A stretch of DNA of 39,790 nucleotides, from assembly GCA_011525745.1 (NCBI GenBank), contig WYBU01000103.1, positions 1 through 39,790 of the forward strand, written 5' to 3'. The position numbers and the translations under genes are program-made. The DNA is from Planctomycetaceae bacterium. Lineage in GTDB: Bacteria > Planctomycetota > Phycisphaerae > UBA1845 > UTPLA1. Under the pieces are notes generated by a model, which saw only the letters and a program-made list of their open reading frames with translations, was not told where the DNA came from and ran no database searches. Of this stretch, positions 25,661-34,164 are shown piece by piece; the first letter of the stretch is position 1; each line of letters opens with the position of its first letter.

Positions 25661-28342
25661 TCACCCGCCGCGGCGCGCCAGTTCGGCGCGCAGCGTGACG
25701 ATCTCCGCCTCCGCCTCCGCCAGCGTCTGCCGGTTCGGCGGCAGCGACAACAGCACGCGCAGCAAGACGTGCCGCTCGCGCCCCGCCGCAAGGTGCAACA
25801 GCGCCGACAGCCGCCACATCGGCCGCAAAGACTCCGGCGTCACCGTCGGAACCTTCTCATCGCCCAGAAACTCCGGATCGGCCGCATCGCTGCGCACGTT
25901 CTCGTGCGCATGGCCCAGAATCGCGAATCGCTCCGCCCACCGCACCGCTTCGAGCGCGGCCACCAGGTCCGGCGGCTCGTCCGCATACGCCATTTCGGCC
26001 AGCACGAACCACGCATCCTGCTCGGCCGCCTCGCGACGACGCAGCGGATCGTTCGATTCGTACCAGCGGCGGTACCGCTCCGCCGCGCGGCGCTGAACGT
26101 CGATCGCGCCGCGCAAATCTCCGCCGCCGCGCCGCCGATGCGCCTCGATTCGCAACACCTCCGGCGACAGTCGCGCGGCTTCCGATTCCGCCGTGTCGAT
26201 GGACAAAGCAGACTCCGCCTGACGCACCCAGTCATTCCATTTCGCCGCCGCCGCCTCATCCCGCCAGGCCGCCGTCAGTACGTTCGCCATCTCGTCCGTC
26301 AGCGGCCCTTCGCGAACTGCCCGCACCATGCGCCGCAGCCGCGACCCGGCGTCGCCGTCGAATTCGCGCGCCATCGCCAGGTTGGCCGCCGCGTCATACG
26401 GATTCGTCCGCTCCAGCAGATCCTCCAGCACGTTCCGCGCATCGTCGCGCCGCCCCGCCAGCAGAAGCGCTTCCGCGTACTGCATTGCGTGATCGAACAT
26501 GCCGGGAAATCGCGTCGCGAGCGCCCTCCAAAATGCGCACGCTTCGTCAGCCTGCCGCAGTTCGACCGGCGCCGCACCCTGAGCGGCCGGCGTCAGCCGC
26601 CGTGCCGCCCGCGCCGACTCCAACAACGCCAGGCCGTAATCCGCTTCCGCCGACAGCCACGCCTCGATTCCCCACCGCCCACGCGCCGTGCCGAAATGCT
26701 CACGCGCTGCGCCCAGCGCCGCCCCGCGCAGCATCAGTCGCCGACCCTCGGCCTGATGTGACATGCGACGCGCCTCGATTGCCGCGCCGACCAAAAGCAG
26801 CACGCCCGCCGCGCCCATCAGCCATCGGCGCCACCCGGACGCCGCCCGCGCGGACCGACTCGCCGCCAACGGCCCGGCGGCCATCAACAGACCCAACCAG
26901 CTCCACCACCACGCCACCACAATCGGACCGCGCAGCGTGACGCTGGCGCACTCCATCACCGCCAGCCCAACCACCCCCGCCGCCAGGCCCGACACAACCG
27001 GACGCCGCGCCGCCCGACCGCCGCTCCTGCGATAAGATCGCCACGCTCCGATCACCACCGCCAGCGGAATCGCTCCATACGCCACGCCGCCCGGAATGCC
27101 CAGCTCCACGACCGCCTGCAACCACTCGTTGTGCGCCTGCGGATCGAAATTGCCGTGAAAAACGTGCGGCTGCTCGGCGCGACGCAGCGCCAGCCGCGGC
27201 GTCACGACGCGCGCAAAGCCGTCGGGCGCCCAGCCCAGCAACGGTGACTCGCCGATCAGCGGCAACGACTCGCTCAGATAAGTCACGCGGTAACCGATCG
27301 ATCCGCCGATCTCCCGCCGCGGATCGAGCAACTGCCCGCGCAGCCACCACCCGCCGCCCAGCCCGGCGGCCAGCCCGGCGGCCAGCCCGGCGGCCGCGAC
27401 GACCCATCGCCAGTGCCGGCCTCCCGCGCGCAAGAACAGAAGCGCGAGGCCGGTCAATGCCACCGCCGCGCCGGCGCCCAACAGCGCAGCGCGCCGCCCC
27501 GTCAGCCAGACCGTCACGCCGCCGACGAGCATCGCCGCAAACGGAATCAGCGCCCCGCGCCACCGCCGCTGTGATATCTCGCGCGGAACGGGCTTGTGGC
27601 CCGTCGAAATCGAGTCTTTGGGCAGCCGACCCGACTTCCCCCCCCCGCCGATGCGCTCCAGCGCCAGCCCCAACAGCCAGCCCGCCCCCGTTGCCGTTGT
27701 CAGGCAACACAACCCCGCCAACGGCGTCAACGCTCCCACCGGCCAGCCCGGATGCACCAGTCCCGCGCGCTGCCGATACCAAAGTGCCAGGACAAACACA
27801 CCCGCCGCCGCAATCAGCGCCGCACAAACCAGCCTCTCGGCGCGCTGCGGCTCGATGCACCGACGCAGAACGGTCGCCCACGCCGCCCCGGCCGCAAACG
27901 TGATCATCCACCCGCGCGACACATCGAAGGTGCCGTTGCCGGCAGCCGAGGCAGCCGACCACGCCAGCACCGCGCCGGCAGCAATCTCGAACCAGCCGAC
28001 CCGACGCACCGCGCGCGCGCCGCTCAGCGCGCAGAGCAGCAGACCGACGCCGGCCGCCAGTGGCAGCAGCAGCGTGCGCGCATCCGCGGGCGAAGGCGTA
28101 TCCAGCGGCAGCGTCAGCAGCCGCGCGATCGTCGCCAGCGCCGCGCCCCACCGCTGCGCACTCGGACCGCCGACGCCGCTGACCGGTCCGGTTCCGCTGT
28201 AGGCCGCGGCCGAGCCGATCAGCAGTAACACAAGCACGACATGCAAGAAGCGTACGGCGCGCGATGTATCCGTGGACGCGACCGGCCCCGGCCTGTCCGC
28301 GTCACGCCCGTCCACGCGATCCACTCCGTCCACTCGGTCCAC
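25661..28342 (-). CDS. O-antigen ligase/polymerase-like membrane protein with C-terminal TPR-like region
   Basis: An 893-residue protein. Residues about 30-480 hold ten or more hydrophobic helices and, near 402, the Wzy_C signature AHNEWLQAVVELGIPGGVAY, typical of O-antigen ligases and polymerases that join polysaccharide units in the periplasm. The C-terminal 400 residues are helical and Ala/Arg-rich, like TPR repeats. At residues about 244-254 the loop STGHKPVPREI is encoded by a dispersed palindromic repeat (27581-27610) in frame. The N-terminus is uncertain: the GTG at 28342 opens a 9-nt repeat coding for DRVDGVDRVDG, so translation may start later, just before the first helix (RFLHVVLVLLLIG). 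It follows the PfkB gene by 51 bp. Confidence 0.8.
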   Translation of the reverse strand: MDRVDGVDRVDGRDADRPGPVASTDTSRAVRFLHVVLVLLLIGSAAAYSGTGPVSGVGGPSAQRWGAALATIARLLTLPLDTPSPADARTLLLPLAAGVGLLLCALSGARAVRRVGWFEIAAGAVLAWSAASAAGNGTFDVSRGWMITFAAGAAWATVLRRCIEPQRAERLVCAALIAAAGVFVLALWYRQRAGLVHPGWPVGALTPLAGLCCLTTATGAGWLLGLALERIGGGGKSGRLPKDSISTGHKPVPREISQRRWRGALIPFAAMLVGGVTVWLTGRRAALLGAGAAVALTGLALLFLRAGGRHWRWVVAAAGLAAGLAAGLGGGWWLRGQLLDPRREIGGSIGYRVTYLSESLPLIGESPLLGWAPDGFARVVTPRLALRRAEQPHVFHGNFDPQAHNEWLQAVVELGIPGGVAYGAIPLAVVIGAWRSYRRSGGRAARRPVVSGLAAGVVGLAVMECASVTLRGPIVVAWWWSWLGLLMAAGPLAASRSARAASGWRRWLMGAAGVLLLVGAAIEARRMSHQAEGRRLMLRGAALGAAREHFGTARGRWGIEAWLSAEADYGLALLESARAARRLTPAAQGAAPVELRQADEACAFWRALATRFPGMFDHAMQYAEALLLAGRRDDARNVLEDLLERTNPYDAAANLAMAREFDGDAGSRLRRMVRAVREGPLTDEMANVLTAAWRDEAAAAKWNDWVRQAESALSIDTAESEAARLSPEVLRIEAHRRRGGGDLRGAIDVQRRAAERYRRWYESNDPLRRREAAEQDAWFVLAEMAYADEPPDLVAALEAVRWAERFAILGHAHENVRSDAADPEFLGDEKVPTVTPESLRPMWRLSALLHLAAGRERHVLLRVLLSLPPNRQTLAEAEAEIVTLRAELARRGG
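27581..27610. repeat. In-gene copy of the CACGGGCTTGTAGCC repeat
   Basis: GCGCGGAACGGGCTTGTGGC then CCGTCGAAAT differs at only a few positions from the copies in the 39566-39790 array and at 13324-13353. It lies inside the O-antigen ligase-like gene and keeps the frame. Confidence 0.75.
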
Positions 28343-28354
28343 CTCGTCCGCGCG
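28310..28354. repeat. 9-nt degenerate tandem repeat at the 5' end of the ligase-like gene
   Basis: Five units with a 9-bp period: GTCCACGCG, ATCCACTCC, GTCCACTCG, GTCCACCTC, GTCCGCGCG. Because 9 is divisible by 3 the repeat stays open and produces Val-Asp-Gly/Arg triplets on the minus strand. The same unit type occurs at 20017-20061, which is noncoding. Confidence 0.75.
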
Positions 28355-28393
28355 ACCCCGGCCGCGCTGCTGATGGCCGATGACTGACGTCCC

Positions 28394-29299
28394 TCACTCA
28401 AACCGCGTACACCGCCGCAAATGCTCCAGCCGCGCCTCCACGCCGGCCGGCGTGGCCGTCGCCAGTCCCTCCAGCGAAAAACCCTCAATCGTGAACGATG
28501 CCGTCACCGTGCCGCGCGCCACCGCCGAGCGCAGCGCCGCGCCATCGGTCCGATCGTGCGCCGCCAGCCAGCCCATGAAACCCCCGGCGAAACTGTCCCC
28601 CGCGCCCGTCGGATCGCGCACCTCGCGCGTGGGATACGCCGGCAACACGAACAGATCGGGGCCGTCGACCAGCAGCGAACCGTGCTCCCCCTTCTTGATG
28701 ATCACGAACCGCGGCCCCAGCTCCAGCACCGCCCGGCCGGCGTCGATCAGATTGTTGCACCCCGTCAACAGCCGCGCCTCGCCGTCATTGAGCACCACGC
28801 CGCCGACGGCCGCCAGCGTCTGCTTCAGTTCATCGAGCGCCGTCTCGATCCACAGGTTCATCGTGTCGCACACGACCAGCTTCGGCGATGTAAGTTGCGC
28901 CAGCAGATCGCGCTGCAATGCCGGATGCGTGTTGGCCAGAAACACGTAGCGGCTGTCCCGAAACGCCGGCGGAATCGTCGGCCCCCGCTCGCCGAGCACG
29001 TTCAGATCGGTCCGCAGCGACTGCGCCGCGTTCATGTCCCCCTCGTACCGCCCGTGCCAGCGAAATGTCCGCGAGCCGCGCCGTGTCTCCAAACCCGCCA
29101 GGTCGATCGGCCGCCCGTCGAATACACGTCGAAAAGAGTCTGGAAAATCCTCGCCCACCACTCCCACCAGCCGCACCGGCGTCAACAGGCTCGCCGCGAA
29201 CGAGAAATACACGGCCGATCCCCCCGGCACGTCGGCCGCCCGCCCGTGCGGCGTCTCCACCGTGTCGATCCCGATGCTGCCCGTCACGAGCAAGCTCAT
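28394..29299 (-). CDS. PfkB family carbohydrate/nucleoside kinase
   Basis: A 301-residue ribokinase-type sugar or nucleoside kinase. Features are the N-terminal GSIGIDTVETPHG, the substrate-binding PGGSAVYFSFAASLL (about 25-39), and the C-terminal PfkB signature DPTGAGDSFAGGFMGW with catalytic base Asp235. The small lid region GDMNAAQSL (about 87-95) may contact the sugar. Substrate cannot be assigned; many planctomycete relatives are annotated only as PfkB or sugar kinases. It starts 22 bp after the acetyltransferase gene and is followed by the ligase-like gene, suggesting one transcript of three genes. Confidence 0.9.
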   Translation of the reverse strand: MSLLVTGSIGIDTVETPHGRAADVPGGSAVYFSFAASLLTPVRLVGVVGEDFPDSFRRVFDGRPIDLAGLETRRGSRTFRWHGRYEGDMNAAQSLRTDLNVLGERGPTIPPAFRDSRYVFLANTHPALQRDLLAQLTSPKLVVCDTMNLWIETALDELKQTLAAVGGVVLNDGEARLLTGCNNLIDAGRAVLELGPRFVIIKKGEHGSLLVDGPDLFVLPAYPTREVRDPTGAGDSFAGGFMGWLAAHDRTDGAALRSAVARGTVTASFTIEGFSLEGLATATPAGVEARLEHLRRCTRFE

Positions 29300-29321
29300 A
29301 CGCGCTCCCCGCCGGCGGCGC

Positions 29322-29819
29322 CTAACCGCCCAGCATCCGCTGCATGTAAATCACGTCGATCCACCGCTCGAACTTGTAACCCACTTCCCGCAACCGGCCC
29401 ACCTCCTCGAACCCCAGCCGCGCGTGCAGCGCGTGGCTCGCCGGCTGATCGGCCGCCATCAACGCCATGATGCAGTGATGTCCCAGCCGCTCGGCCCGCG
29501 CGATCAGATCGCTCAGAACCAGTCTGCCGATCCCCCGGCCGAGAAGATCGTGCCGCAGATACACTGAGTCTTCCACCGTCGTACGATAGGCGCAGCGTGT
29601 ATTGAACACCGACAGCGACCCCCAGCCGATGACCGCCCCATCCTCCTCGGCCACGGTCACCGGATGCTCCGGCCCGCGCTTCTCAAACCACGCCCGCCGC
29701 CCCTCGATCGGCTCCGGCTCGGTCTGAAACGTGCACGTCGAGTGCAGCACGTAGTGGTTGTAGATGTCGTTGATCGCCTCAAGGTCGCCTGCCGCAGCGC
29801 TGCGAATCACGATGCTCAT
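29322..29819 (-). CDS. GNAT acetyltransferase, phosphinothricin acetyltransferase-like
   Basis: A 165-residue GNAT enzyme. The start IVIRSAAAGDLEAINDIYNHYV and the segment VLHSTCTFQTEPEP match the PAT/Bar subfamily, whose members acetylate phosphinothricin, methionine sulfone or related amines. The acetyl-CoA pyrophosphate-binding loop is LLGRGIGRLVL (about 93-103), and the C-terminal HARLGFEEVGRLREVGYKF is typical. The natural substrate cannot be told. ATG 29819 is the first gene of the minus-strand group. Confidence 0.88.
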   Translation of the reverse strand: MSIVIRSAAAGDLEAINDIYNHYVLHSTCTFQTEPEPIEGRRAWFEKRGPEHPVTVAEEDGAVIGWGSLSVFNTRCAYRTTVEDSVYLRHDLLGRGIGRLVLSDLIARAERLGHHCIMALMAADQPASHALHARLGFEEVGRLREVGYKFERWIDVIYMQRMLGG

Positions 29820-30183
29820 GGGACACCGATCCTGAATTCAACCGCCCCCCGCCGGATTTGTCACGGGCGCAAGATTGGCCGTCAGCCGATAGCACGCAGC
29901 CGTCACTACCGCGCCCTCGGTAAACCTGTTCCCTGCTGGCTCCGCGCGGCTGCGTGATATTGATTGATTCAACGCTCAGCTCCCTTCGTCGCGCCGTCGC
30001 TTTTCTCCAGTTCCCGGTTCCCTTCCCGCTCCCCTTCGTGCCGTTGTTTCGACGTCTCTCCGTTTCCCCGCCTTGACGCCCCGCTACCCCCTTCTTACAC
30101 TCGCCCGCGTCACCCATCGAGATGGGCCTGCGACTACGGCGTCGGCCGCTGCATCCTTAATACCACCGCCGCTTCGATCCGCT
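29820..30183. other. Divergent intergenic region, 364 bp
   Basis: It should carry promoters for the minus-strand acetyltransferase operon and the plus-strand DUF502-PTS operon, but no good -35/-10 pair was seen. A small hairpin CCCAT-CGAG-ATGGG lies at 30113-30126, in the probable leader of the plus-strand operon. Confidence 0.4.
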
Positions 30184-31104
30184 ATGGGGACCGATGCAGA
30201 AAACAATGCCGGGCCGCGCACCTTCGGGTCCGATTTCCGCCGCTTCTTCCTTCGCGGCCTCTCCGGCATCGTGCCTCCGCTGCTCACCATCGCCATCCTC
30301 TTCTGGGCCTACGGCTTCATCGATCGCAACATCGGTCAGTACGTCACCGAAGGCATGTTGCGACTGATGGTCTCCGGCGGCAGCAAGCCCGACATCGTCA
30401 GCGACGCCGACATCCTCAAATATGGCGAGCCGATCGACCAATTCGACGATCAGGGCCGCCGGCTGACACGTGAGTTCGTGCTGGTTAAAAGCAATCGCAC
30501 GCCCGACAAATTCCGTGCACGCATCCTCTGGGAAATCGCCTTCAGAAAATACCGGCTCGATCTCGTGGGTTTCATCCTTGCAATCATCATCATATACTTT
30601 GTCGGCTTCTTCCTCGCTAGTTTTATAGGACGAGCTACCTGGCAAGGCGTGGAACGTGCATTCTTCCGCATCCCAATCGTCAAGGCCGTATACCCGCACG
30701 TGAAGCAGGTCACCAACGTCGTCCTCTCGGAACGAAAGCTGGACGTCTCCGGCGTCGTTGCCGTAGAGTTCCCAAGCCCAGGCCAGTGGTCCGTCGGACT
30801 CGTCGTCGGCGAGGGCTTCGACGAACTGAAAAACAAGCTGGGCGACGACATCCTGCGCGTCTTCGTCATGTACAGTCCCACGCCGTTTACCGGCTTCGCC
30901 ATCATGATCCGACGCGCCGACGCCATTCCCCTGCGGATGACTCTGGATGAAGCCGTTCGCTTCTGTGTAAGCTGCGGCGTCGTCGCACCCGGTGAGGAGC
31001 GCCTCCCGCCCCTCGAACCGCAAAGCCCCTGGCGCTCCCAGCCGCACGCACTCAAGCCGGCCGGCGATTACAATGAGAAGAGTCGCCCCGGAGGAATGAT
31101 ATGA
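30184..31104 (+). CDS. DUF502 family membrane protein
   Basis: A 306-residue protein with two main membrane segments: GLSGIVPPLLTIAILFWAYG (about 25-44) and VGFILAIIIIYFVGFFLASF (about 127-146). The DUF502 signature follows (PIVKAVYPHVKQVTNVVLSE, then VAVEFPSPGQWSVGLVVGE and VFVMYSPTPFTGFAIMI). The function of the family is not established. Relative to usual members there is an extra soluble stretch of about 60 residues between the helices (about 60-120). The last four bases overlap the hpf start (ATGA), so it leads a coupled operon. Confidence 0.88.
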   Translation: MGTDAENNAGPRTFGSDFRRFFLRGLSGIVPPLLTIAILFWAYGFIDRNIGQYVTEGMLRLMVSGGSKPDIVSDADILKYGEPIDQFDDQGRRLTREFVLVKSNRTPDKFRARILWEIAFRKYRLDLVGFILAIIIIYFVGFFLASFIGRATWQGVERAFFRIPIVKAVYPHVKQVTNVVLSERKLDVSGVVAVEFPSPGQWSVGLVVGEGFDELKNKLGDDILRVFVMYSPTPFTGFAIMIRRADAIPLRMTLDEAVRFCVSCGVVAPGEERLPPLEPQSPWRSQPHALKPAGDYNEKSRPGGMI

Positions 31105-31484
31105 ACATCATCATGACCGCCCGACACATTGAACTCACCGAAGAGTTCAAGTCGTTCGTGCACGAGAAGGCCGCCAGGCTCGACCGCTTTTACGATCGCA
31201 TCACGGAACTCGACGTGATCGTCCAGCACGATTCCGGAATGCACGAAGTCGAGTTCATCGCCCGCGCCGATCACCGCAACCGGTTCGTCGCCAAGGAACG
31301 CCACGCCGATCTGTTTGCCGCGGTCGACCTCGTCATCGAGCACATGGGCCGTCAGCTCACGCGACACAAGGATCGCCACCGCAACCGCAAGCACATCGGC
31401 GGAATCGACAAGGAGGCCATCGCCGAACGTCTGGCCGCCGGCGAACTGCCCGAATCGCAGGACCTCGAGGGCCAGCATCCATGA
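31101..31484 (+). CDS. hpf: Ribosome hibernation promoting factor (HPF/RaiA family)
   Basis: A 127-residue protein with the S30AE fold over residues 1 to about 98: MNIIMTARHIELTEEFKSFV, DRFYDRITELDVIVQHDSG, then AAVDLVIEHMGRQLTRHKDR with the basic C-terminal helix that contacts 16S rRNA. Such proteins inactivate or dimerise ribosomes in stationary phase. It is longer than short HPF (about 95) but lacks the full dimerisation domain of long HPF; the Glu/Pro-rich tail after about 105 is of unknown use. It shares ATGA overlaps with both neighbours. Confidence 0.92.
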   Translation: MNIIMTARHIELTEEFKSFVHEKAARLDRFYDRITELDVIVQHDSGMHEVEFIARADHRNRFVAKERHADLFAAVDLVIEHMGRQLTRHKDRHRNRKHIGGIDKEAIAERLAAGELPESQDLEGQHP

Positions 31485-31951
31485 AACTCGCCGACATCAT
31501 CGTCCCCCAGGCCGTCGTTCCCGAACTGTCCGCCACCGACCGCAACGGAGTCATCCGGGAACTCGTCGCGGCCCTGGAATCGGCCGGACGCGTCGCGACC
31601 GGCGAAGGCGCCGACGTCGCCAAGGAGGTCATCAAACGCGAGAATCAGGCGACCACCGGCTTCGGCAAGGGCGTGGCCATCCCCCACGTCAAGCACGCCT
31701 GCGTGACCAACGTCGTCGCGGCACTCGGCCGCACGCCCGCCGGTGTCGACTTCTCCGCCCTCGACCGCGCCCCGGTCTACACCGTGATCCTCCTGATCTC
31801 GCCGACCGACAAACCGGACCAGCATTTGCAGGCCATGGAGAATATTTTTCGTCACTTGCAGCACGACAATTTCCGCAAGTTCCTGCGACAAGCGTCGACG
31901 CGGGAGGAAATTCTCGATCTGTTGCGCGAGGCGGACGAAATGCCACGATGA
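31481..31951 (+). CDS. ptsN: PTS EIIA domain protein, EIIA-Ntr (PtsN) type
   Basis: A 156-residue single-domain EIIA of the fructose/nitrogen class. The phosphorylatable histidine is His69 in TTGFGKGVAIPHVKH, the conserved PtsN context. The C-terminal HLQAMENIFRHLQHDNFRK is also typical. In the nitrogen PTS it takes phosphate from an HPr-like carrier and regulates partners such as potassium transporters or kinases rather than importing sugar. It lies between hpf and the HPr gene, as in the rpoN-hpf-ptsN-npr clusters of proteobacteria, with 4-bp overlaps at both ends. Confidence 0.9.
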   Translation: MKLADIIVPQAVVPELSATDRNGVIRELVAALESAGRVATGEGADVAKEVIKRENQATTGFGKGVAIPHVKHACVTNVVAALGRTPAGVDFSALDRAPVYTVILLISPTDKPDQHLQAMENIFRHLQHDNFRKFLRQASTREEILDLLREADEMPR

Positions 31952-32223
31952 ACGGCGCCTGCGAACGAGAGCTGGAGATCGTCAACACGCAGGGCCTTCA
32001 CGCGCGGCCCGTGATGCGCATCGTCGACCTCGCCGTGCGCTTCAAGAGCCGCATTCGCATCAGCAAGGGAGACCGCGTCGCCGACGCCAACAGCGCCATG
32101 GAAATGATGCTGCTCGAAGCGCCCATGGGAACGCGGCTCAAGATCGTCGCCGAAGGGGAGGATGCCGAAGAGGCCGTCGCGGCCATCGCACAGCTTGTGG
32201 CGGACAAATTTCACGAAGAATGA
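31948..32223 (+). CDS. ptsH: HPr phosphocarrier protein
   Basis: A 91-residue HPr. The active-site histidine is His18 in NTQGLHARPVMRIVDLA. Ser49 in ADANSAMEMMLLEAP lies 31 residues later, exactly the His15-Ser46 distance of classical HPr, so regulation by an HPr kinase/phosphorylase is possible. It transfers phosphate from Enzyme I to the EIIA encoded just upstream. The start ATG overlaps the ptsN stop (ATGA). Whether it should be called HPr or NPr cannot be settled from sequence alone. Confidence 0.92.
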   Translation: MNGACERELEIVNTQGLHARPVMRIVDLAVRFKSRIRISKGDRVADANSAMEMMLLEAPMGTRLKIVAEGEDAEEAVAAIAQLVADKFHEE

Positions 32224-32235
32224 CAGGAGCCAGCG

Positions 32236-33975
32236 GTGCCGCTCAAGCGGGGGATTCCGGTTTCCAACGGGTGCTGCATCGGCAAGGCGCTCGTGCTCGA
32301 CGCGGAGGAAATCCGCGTCCCGCGCCGCCACGTCCCCGATACCATGCTCGCCCACGAGCAGCAGCTCGCCCTCCGCGCCTTCGAATCCGCCTGCCAGGAA
32401 ATCGCCGAAGAACGCGTCCATCTCCGCAGCCGCGTCGGCGGTGACGTCGTCGCCGACATCCTTTCGGCCCACGAAGCCATCCTCAAAGACCCCAAGCTGC
32501 GCCAGGAGGTCCTCGACCTCATCCACGACAAGCACTACAGCGCCGGCTCCGCCATCGAGCTGATGATGCGACGCTTCCAGCGCCGCTTCGAGGCCGAGCC
32601 GTTCCTTCACGAACGCGTCCGCGACGTCGTCGACATCAAACGCCGCCTTCTCCGTCACGTCGTCGGCGAGGCCCGCCAGGAACTCTCCGAGCTGACCGAA
32701 TCCGTCATCGTCGTCGCCCACGACCTCACTCCGTCCCAGACCGCCGCGCTCGTTCGCACCAACAAAATGCTCGGCTTCGCCACCGATCTCGGCGGCGCCA
32801 CTTCCCACACCGCCATCGTCGCCCGCGGCCTCGGAATCCCCGCCGTCGTCGGACTCGACAACATCAGTTCCCTCGTCACCCCCGGCGACATGCTCGTCCT
32901 CGACGGCACGCACGGCGTCGTCATCGTCGACCCCGACGAAGCCCAGCTCGAAGAATACCGCGAGCAGGAACAACGCCGCGTCGAACTCATCCGCTCCCTC
33001 GAAGAGCTGCGCGAACTGCCCGCCCAGACGCGCGACGGAACGCCCATCGAGCTGCACGGCAACATCGAGTTCCCCGAGGAAGTCGCCCCCTGCATCGAAA
33101 AAGGCGCCACCGGGATCGGCCTCTTCCGCACCGAGTTCCTCTTCATGCGCCAGGGACCCGAACCCACCGAGGAGGATCAGTTCCAGGTCTACCGCCAGGT
33201 CGCCGAACGACTCGACGGCAAGCCGCTCATCATCCGCACCCTCGACCTCGGCGCCGACAAGTACGTTCACACGCGCGCCTGGGAACCCGAAGCCAATCCC
33301 TTCCTCGGACTCCGCTCCATCCGCTACTGCCTGCGACACCGCGAGGTGTTCTGGCCGCAACTCCGCGCCATCCTGCGCGCCAGCCGGCACGGCAACATCC
33401 GCATCATGTTCCCGATGGTCTCGCGCGTCATGGAACTGCGCCAGGCCATCTACCTCCTGCGCCTCGCCCAGGAAGAACTCGAGGAAGAAGGTTTCGAAAT
33501 CCGCGGCGACATCCCCATCGGCGTCATGATCGAAACGCCATCAGCCGCCCTCTGCGCCCGAGAGCTGGCCCGCGAAGTGCAGTTTCTCAGCATCGGCACC
33601 AATGACCTCATCCAGTACGCCCTGGCCGTCGACCGCACCAACGAGCGCGTCGCCTCCCTCTACACGCCGCACGATCCTTCGATCATCCGCCTGCTGCGCG
33701 AAGTCGTCAGACGCGCCCGACAGCGACAGGTCGAAGTCAGCCTCTGCGGCGAAATGGCCGGCGACGCCCTAAGCGCCCTGCTGCTCATCGGCCTCGGCCT
33801 GCGCCGCCTGTCCATGTCGGCCGGCAAGATTCCCGAGATCAAGAAGATCATCCGCTCTATCGAACTGGCCGATGCGGAGAAAGTCGCCGCGCGCGTGCTG
33901 CGACTGGAATCCGAACGCGAAATCGTCAACTACCTCCGCGACGAGACCCGCCGAATTATTCCGGAGTTGGTTTAA
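32236..33975 (+). CDS. ptsI: PTS Enzyme I (phosphoenolpyruvate-protein phosphotransferase)
   Basis: A 579-residue Enzyme I, the PEP-dependent kinase of HPr. The phosphorylated histidine is His191 in GGATSHTAIVARGLGIPAVV. The PEP-binding barrel follows, with GIGLFRTEFLFM, LDLGADKY, NPFLGLRSIRYCL, FPMVSRVMEL and the acid/base Cys504 in VSLCGEMAGD. It lacks the N-terminal GAF domain of EI-Ntr (PtsP), so it is a sugar-type EI in architecture. The start is GTG 32236 with AGGAG upstream, 12 bp after ptsH. No EIIB or EIIC gene follows in the window, so this phosphorelay appears to be regulatory or to work with distant genes. Confidence 0.95.
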   Translation: MPLKRGIPVSNGCCIGKALVLDAEEIRVPRRHVPDTMLAHEQQLALRAFESACQEIAEERVHLRSRVGGDVVADILSAHEAILKDPKLRQEVLDLIHDKHYSAGSAIELMMRRFQRRFEAEPFLHERVRDVVDIKRRLLRHVVGEARQELSELTESVIVVAHDLTPSQTAALVRTNKMLGFATDLGGATSHTAIVARGLGIPAVVGLDNISSLVTPGDMLVLDGTHGVVIVDPDEAQLEEYREQEQRRVELIRSLEELRELPAQTRDGTPIELHGNIEFPEEVAPCIEKGATGIGLFRTEFLFMRQGPEPTEEDQFQVYRQVAERLDGKPLIIRTLDLGADKYVHTRAWEPEANPFLGLRSIRYCLRHREVFWPQLRAILRASRHGNIRIMFPMVSRVMELRQAIYLLRLAQEELEEEGFEIRGDIPIGVMIETPSAALCARELAREVQFLSIGTNDLIQYALAVDRTNERVASLYTPHDPSIIRLLREVVRRARQRQVEVSLCGEMAGDALSALLLIGLGLRRLSMSAGKIPEIKKIIRSIELADAEKVAARVLRLESEREIVNYLRDETRRIIPELV

Positions 33976-33995
33976 CGCCGGCCATCGGCTACAAT
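33967..33995 (+). promoter_or_regulatory. Candidate promoter for the DUF2344-RNase E/G genes
   Basis: TTGGTT (33967-33972), 17 bp, then TACAAT (33990-33995), overlapping the ptsI stop codon. Spacing is ideal and each box has at most two mismatches to the sigma70 consensus. Transcription would start near 34003 and give a leader of about 160 nt. Confidence 0.45.
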
Positions 33996-34089
33996 GTCTC
34001 CGTCTGCAATGTAGTCGTATTTTGGCAAGTCATTGCAAACACGAAACTTAACGCGCGCCGCGGAATCCCTGATCTCGCGGCAGCGCGGG

Positions 34090-34111
34090 CCGGCGGCTGT
34101 GTAACCGCCGG
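34090..34111 (+). promoter_or_regulatory. Leader hairpin upstream of the DUF2344-RNase E/G genes
   Basis: CCGGCGG (34090-34096) pairs with CCGCCGG (34105-34111) around an 8-nt loop, followed by an A-rich single strand. It is in the presumed 5' leader, not a terminator because the tract is A and not T. RNase E genes elsewhere are autoregulated through leader hairpins; that link here is only an idea. Confidence 0.35.
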
Positions 34112-34164
34112 TCGAAAAAACTGAAATTCTTGCTGAAACATTTGTTGAGGGAACCCCAAACGGT

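Noticed and set aside
31852..33390. A 512-residue minus-strand open frame opposite Enzyme I
   Set aside because: Shadow of ptsI, whose active-site motifs are intact on the plus strand.
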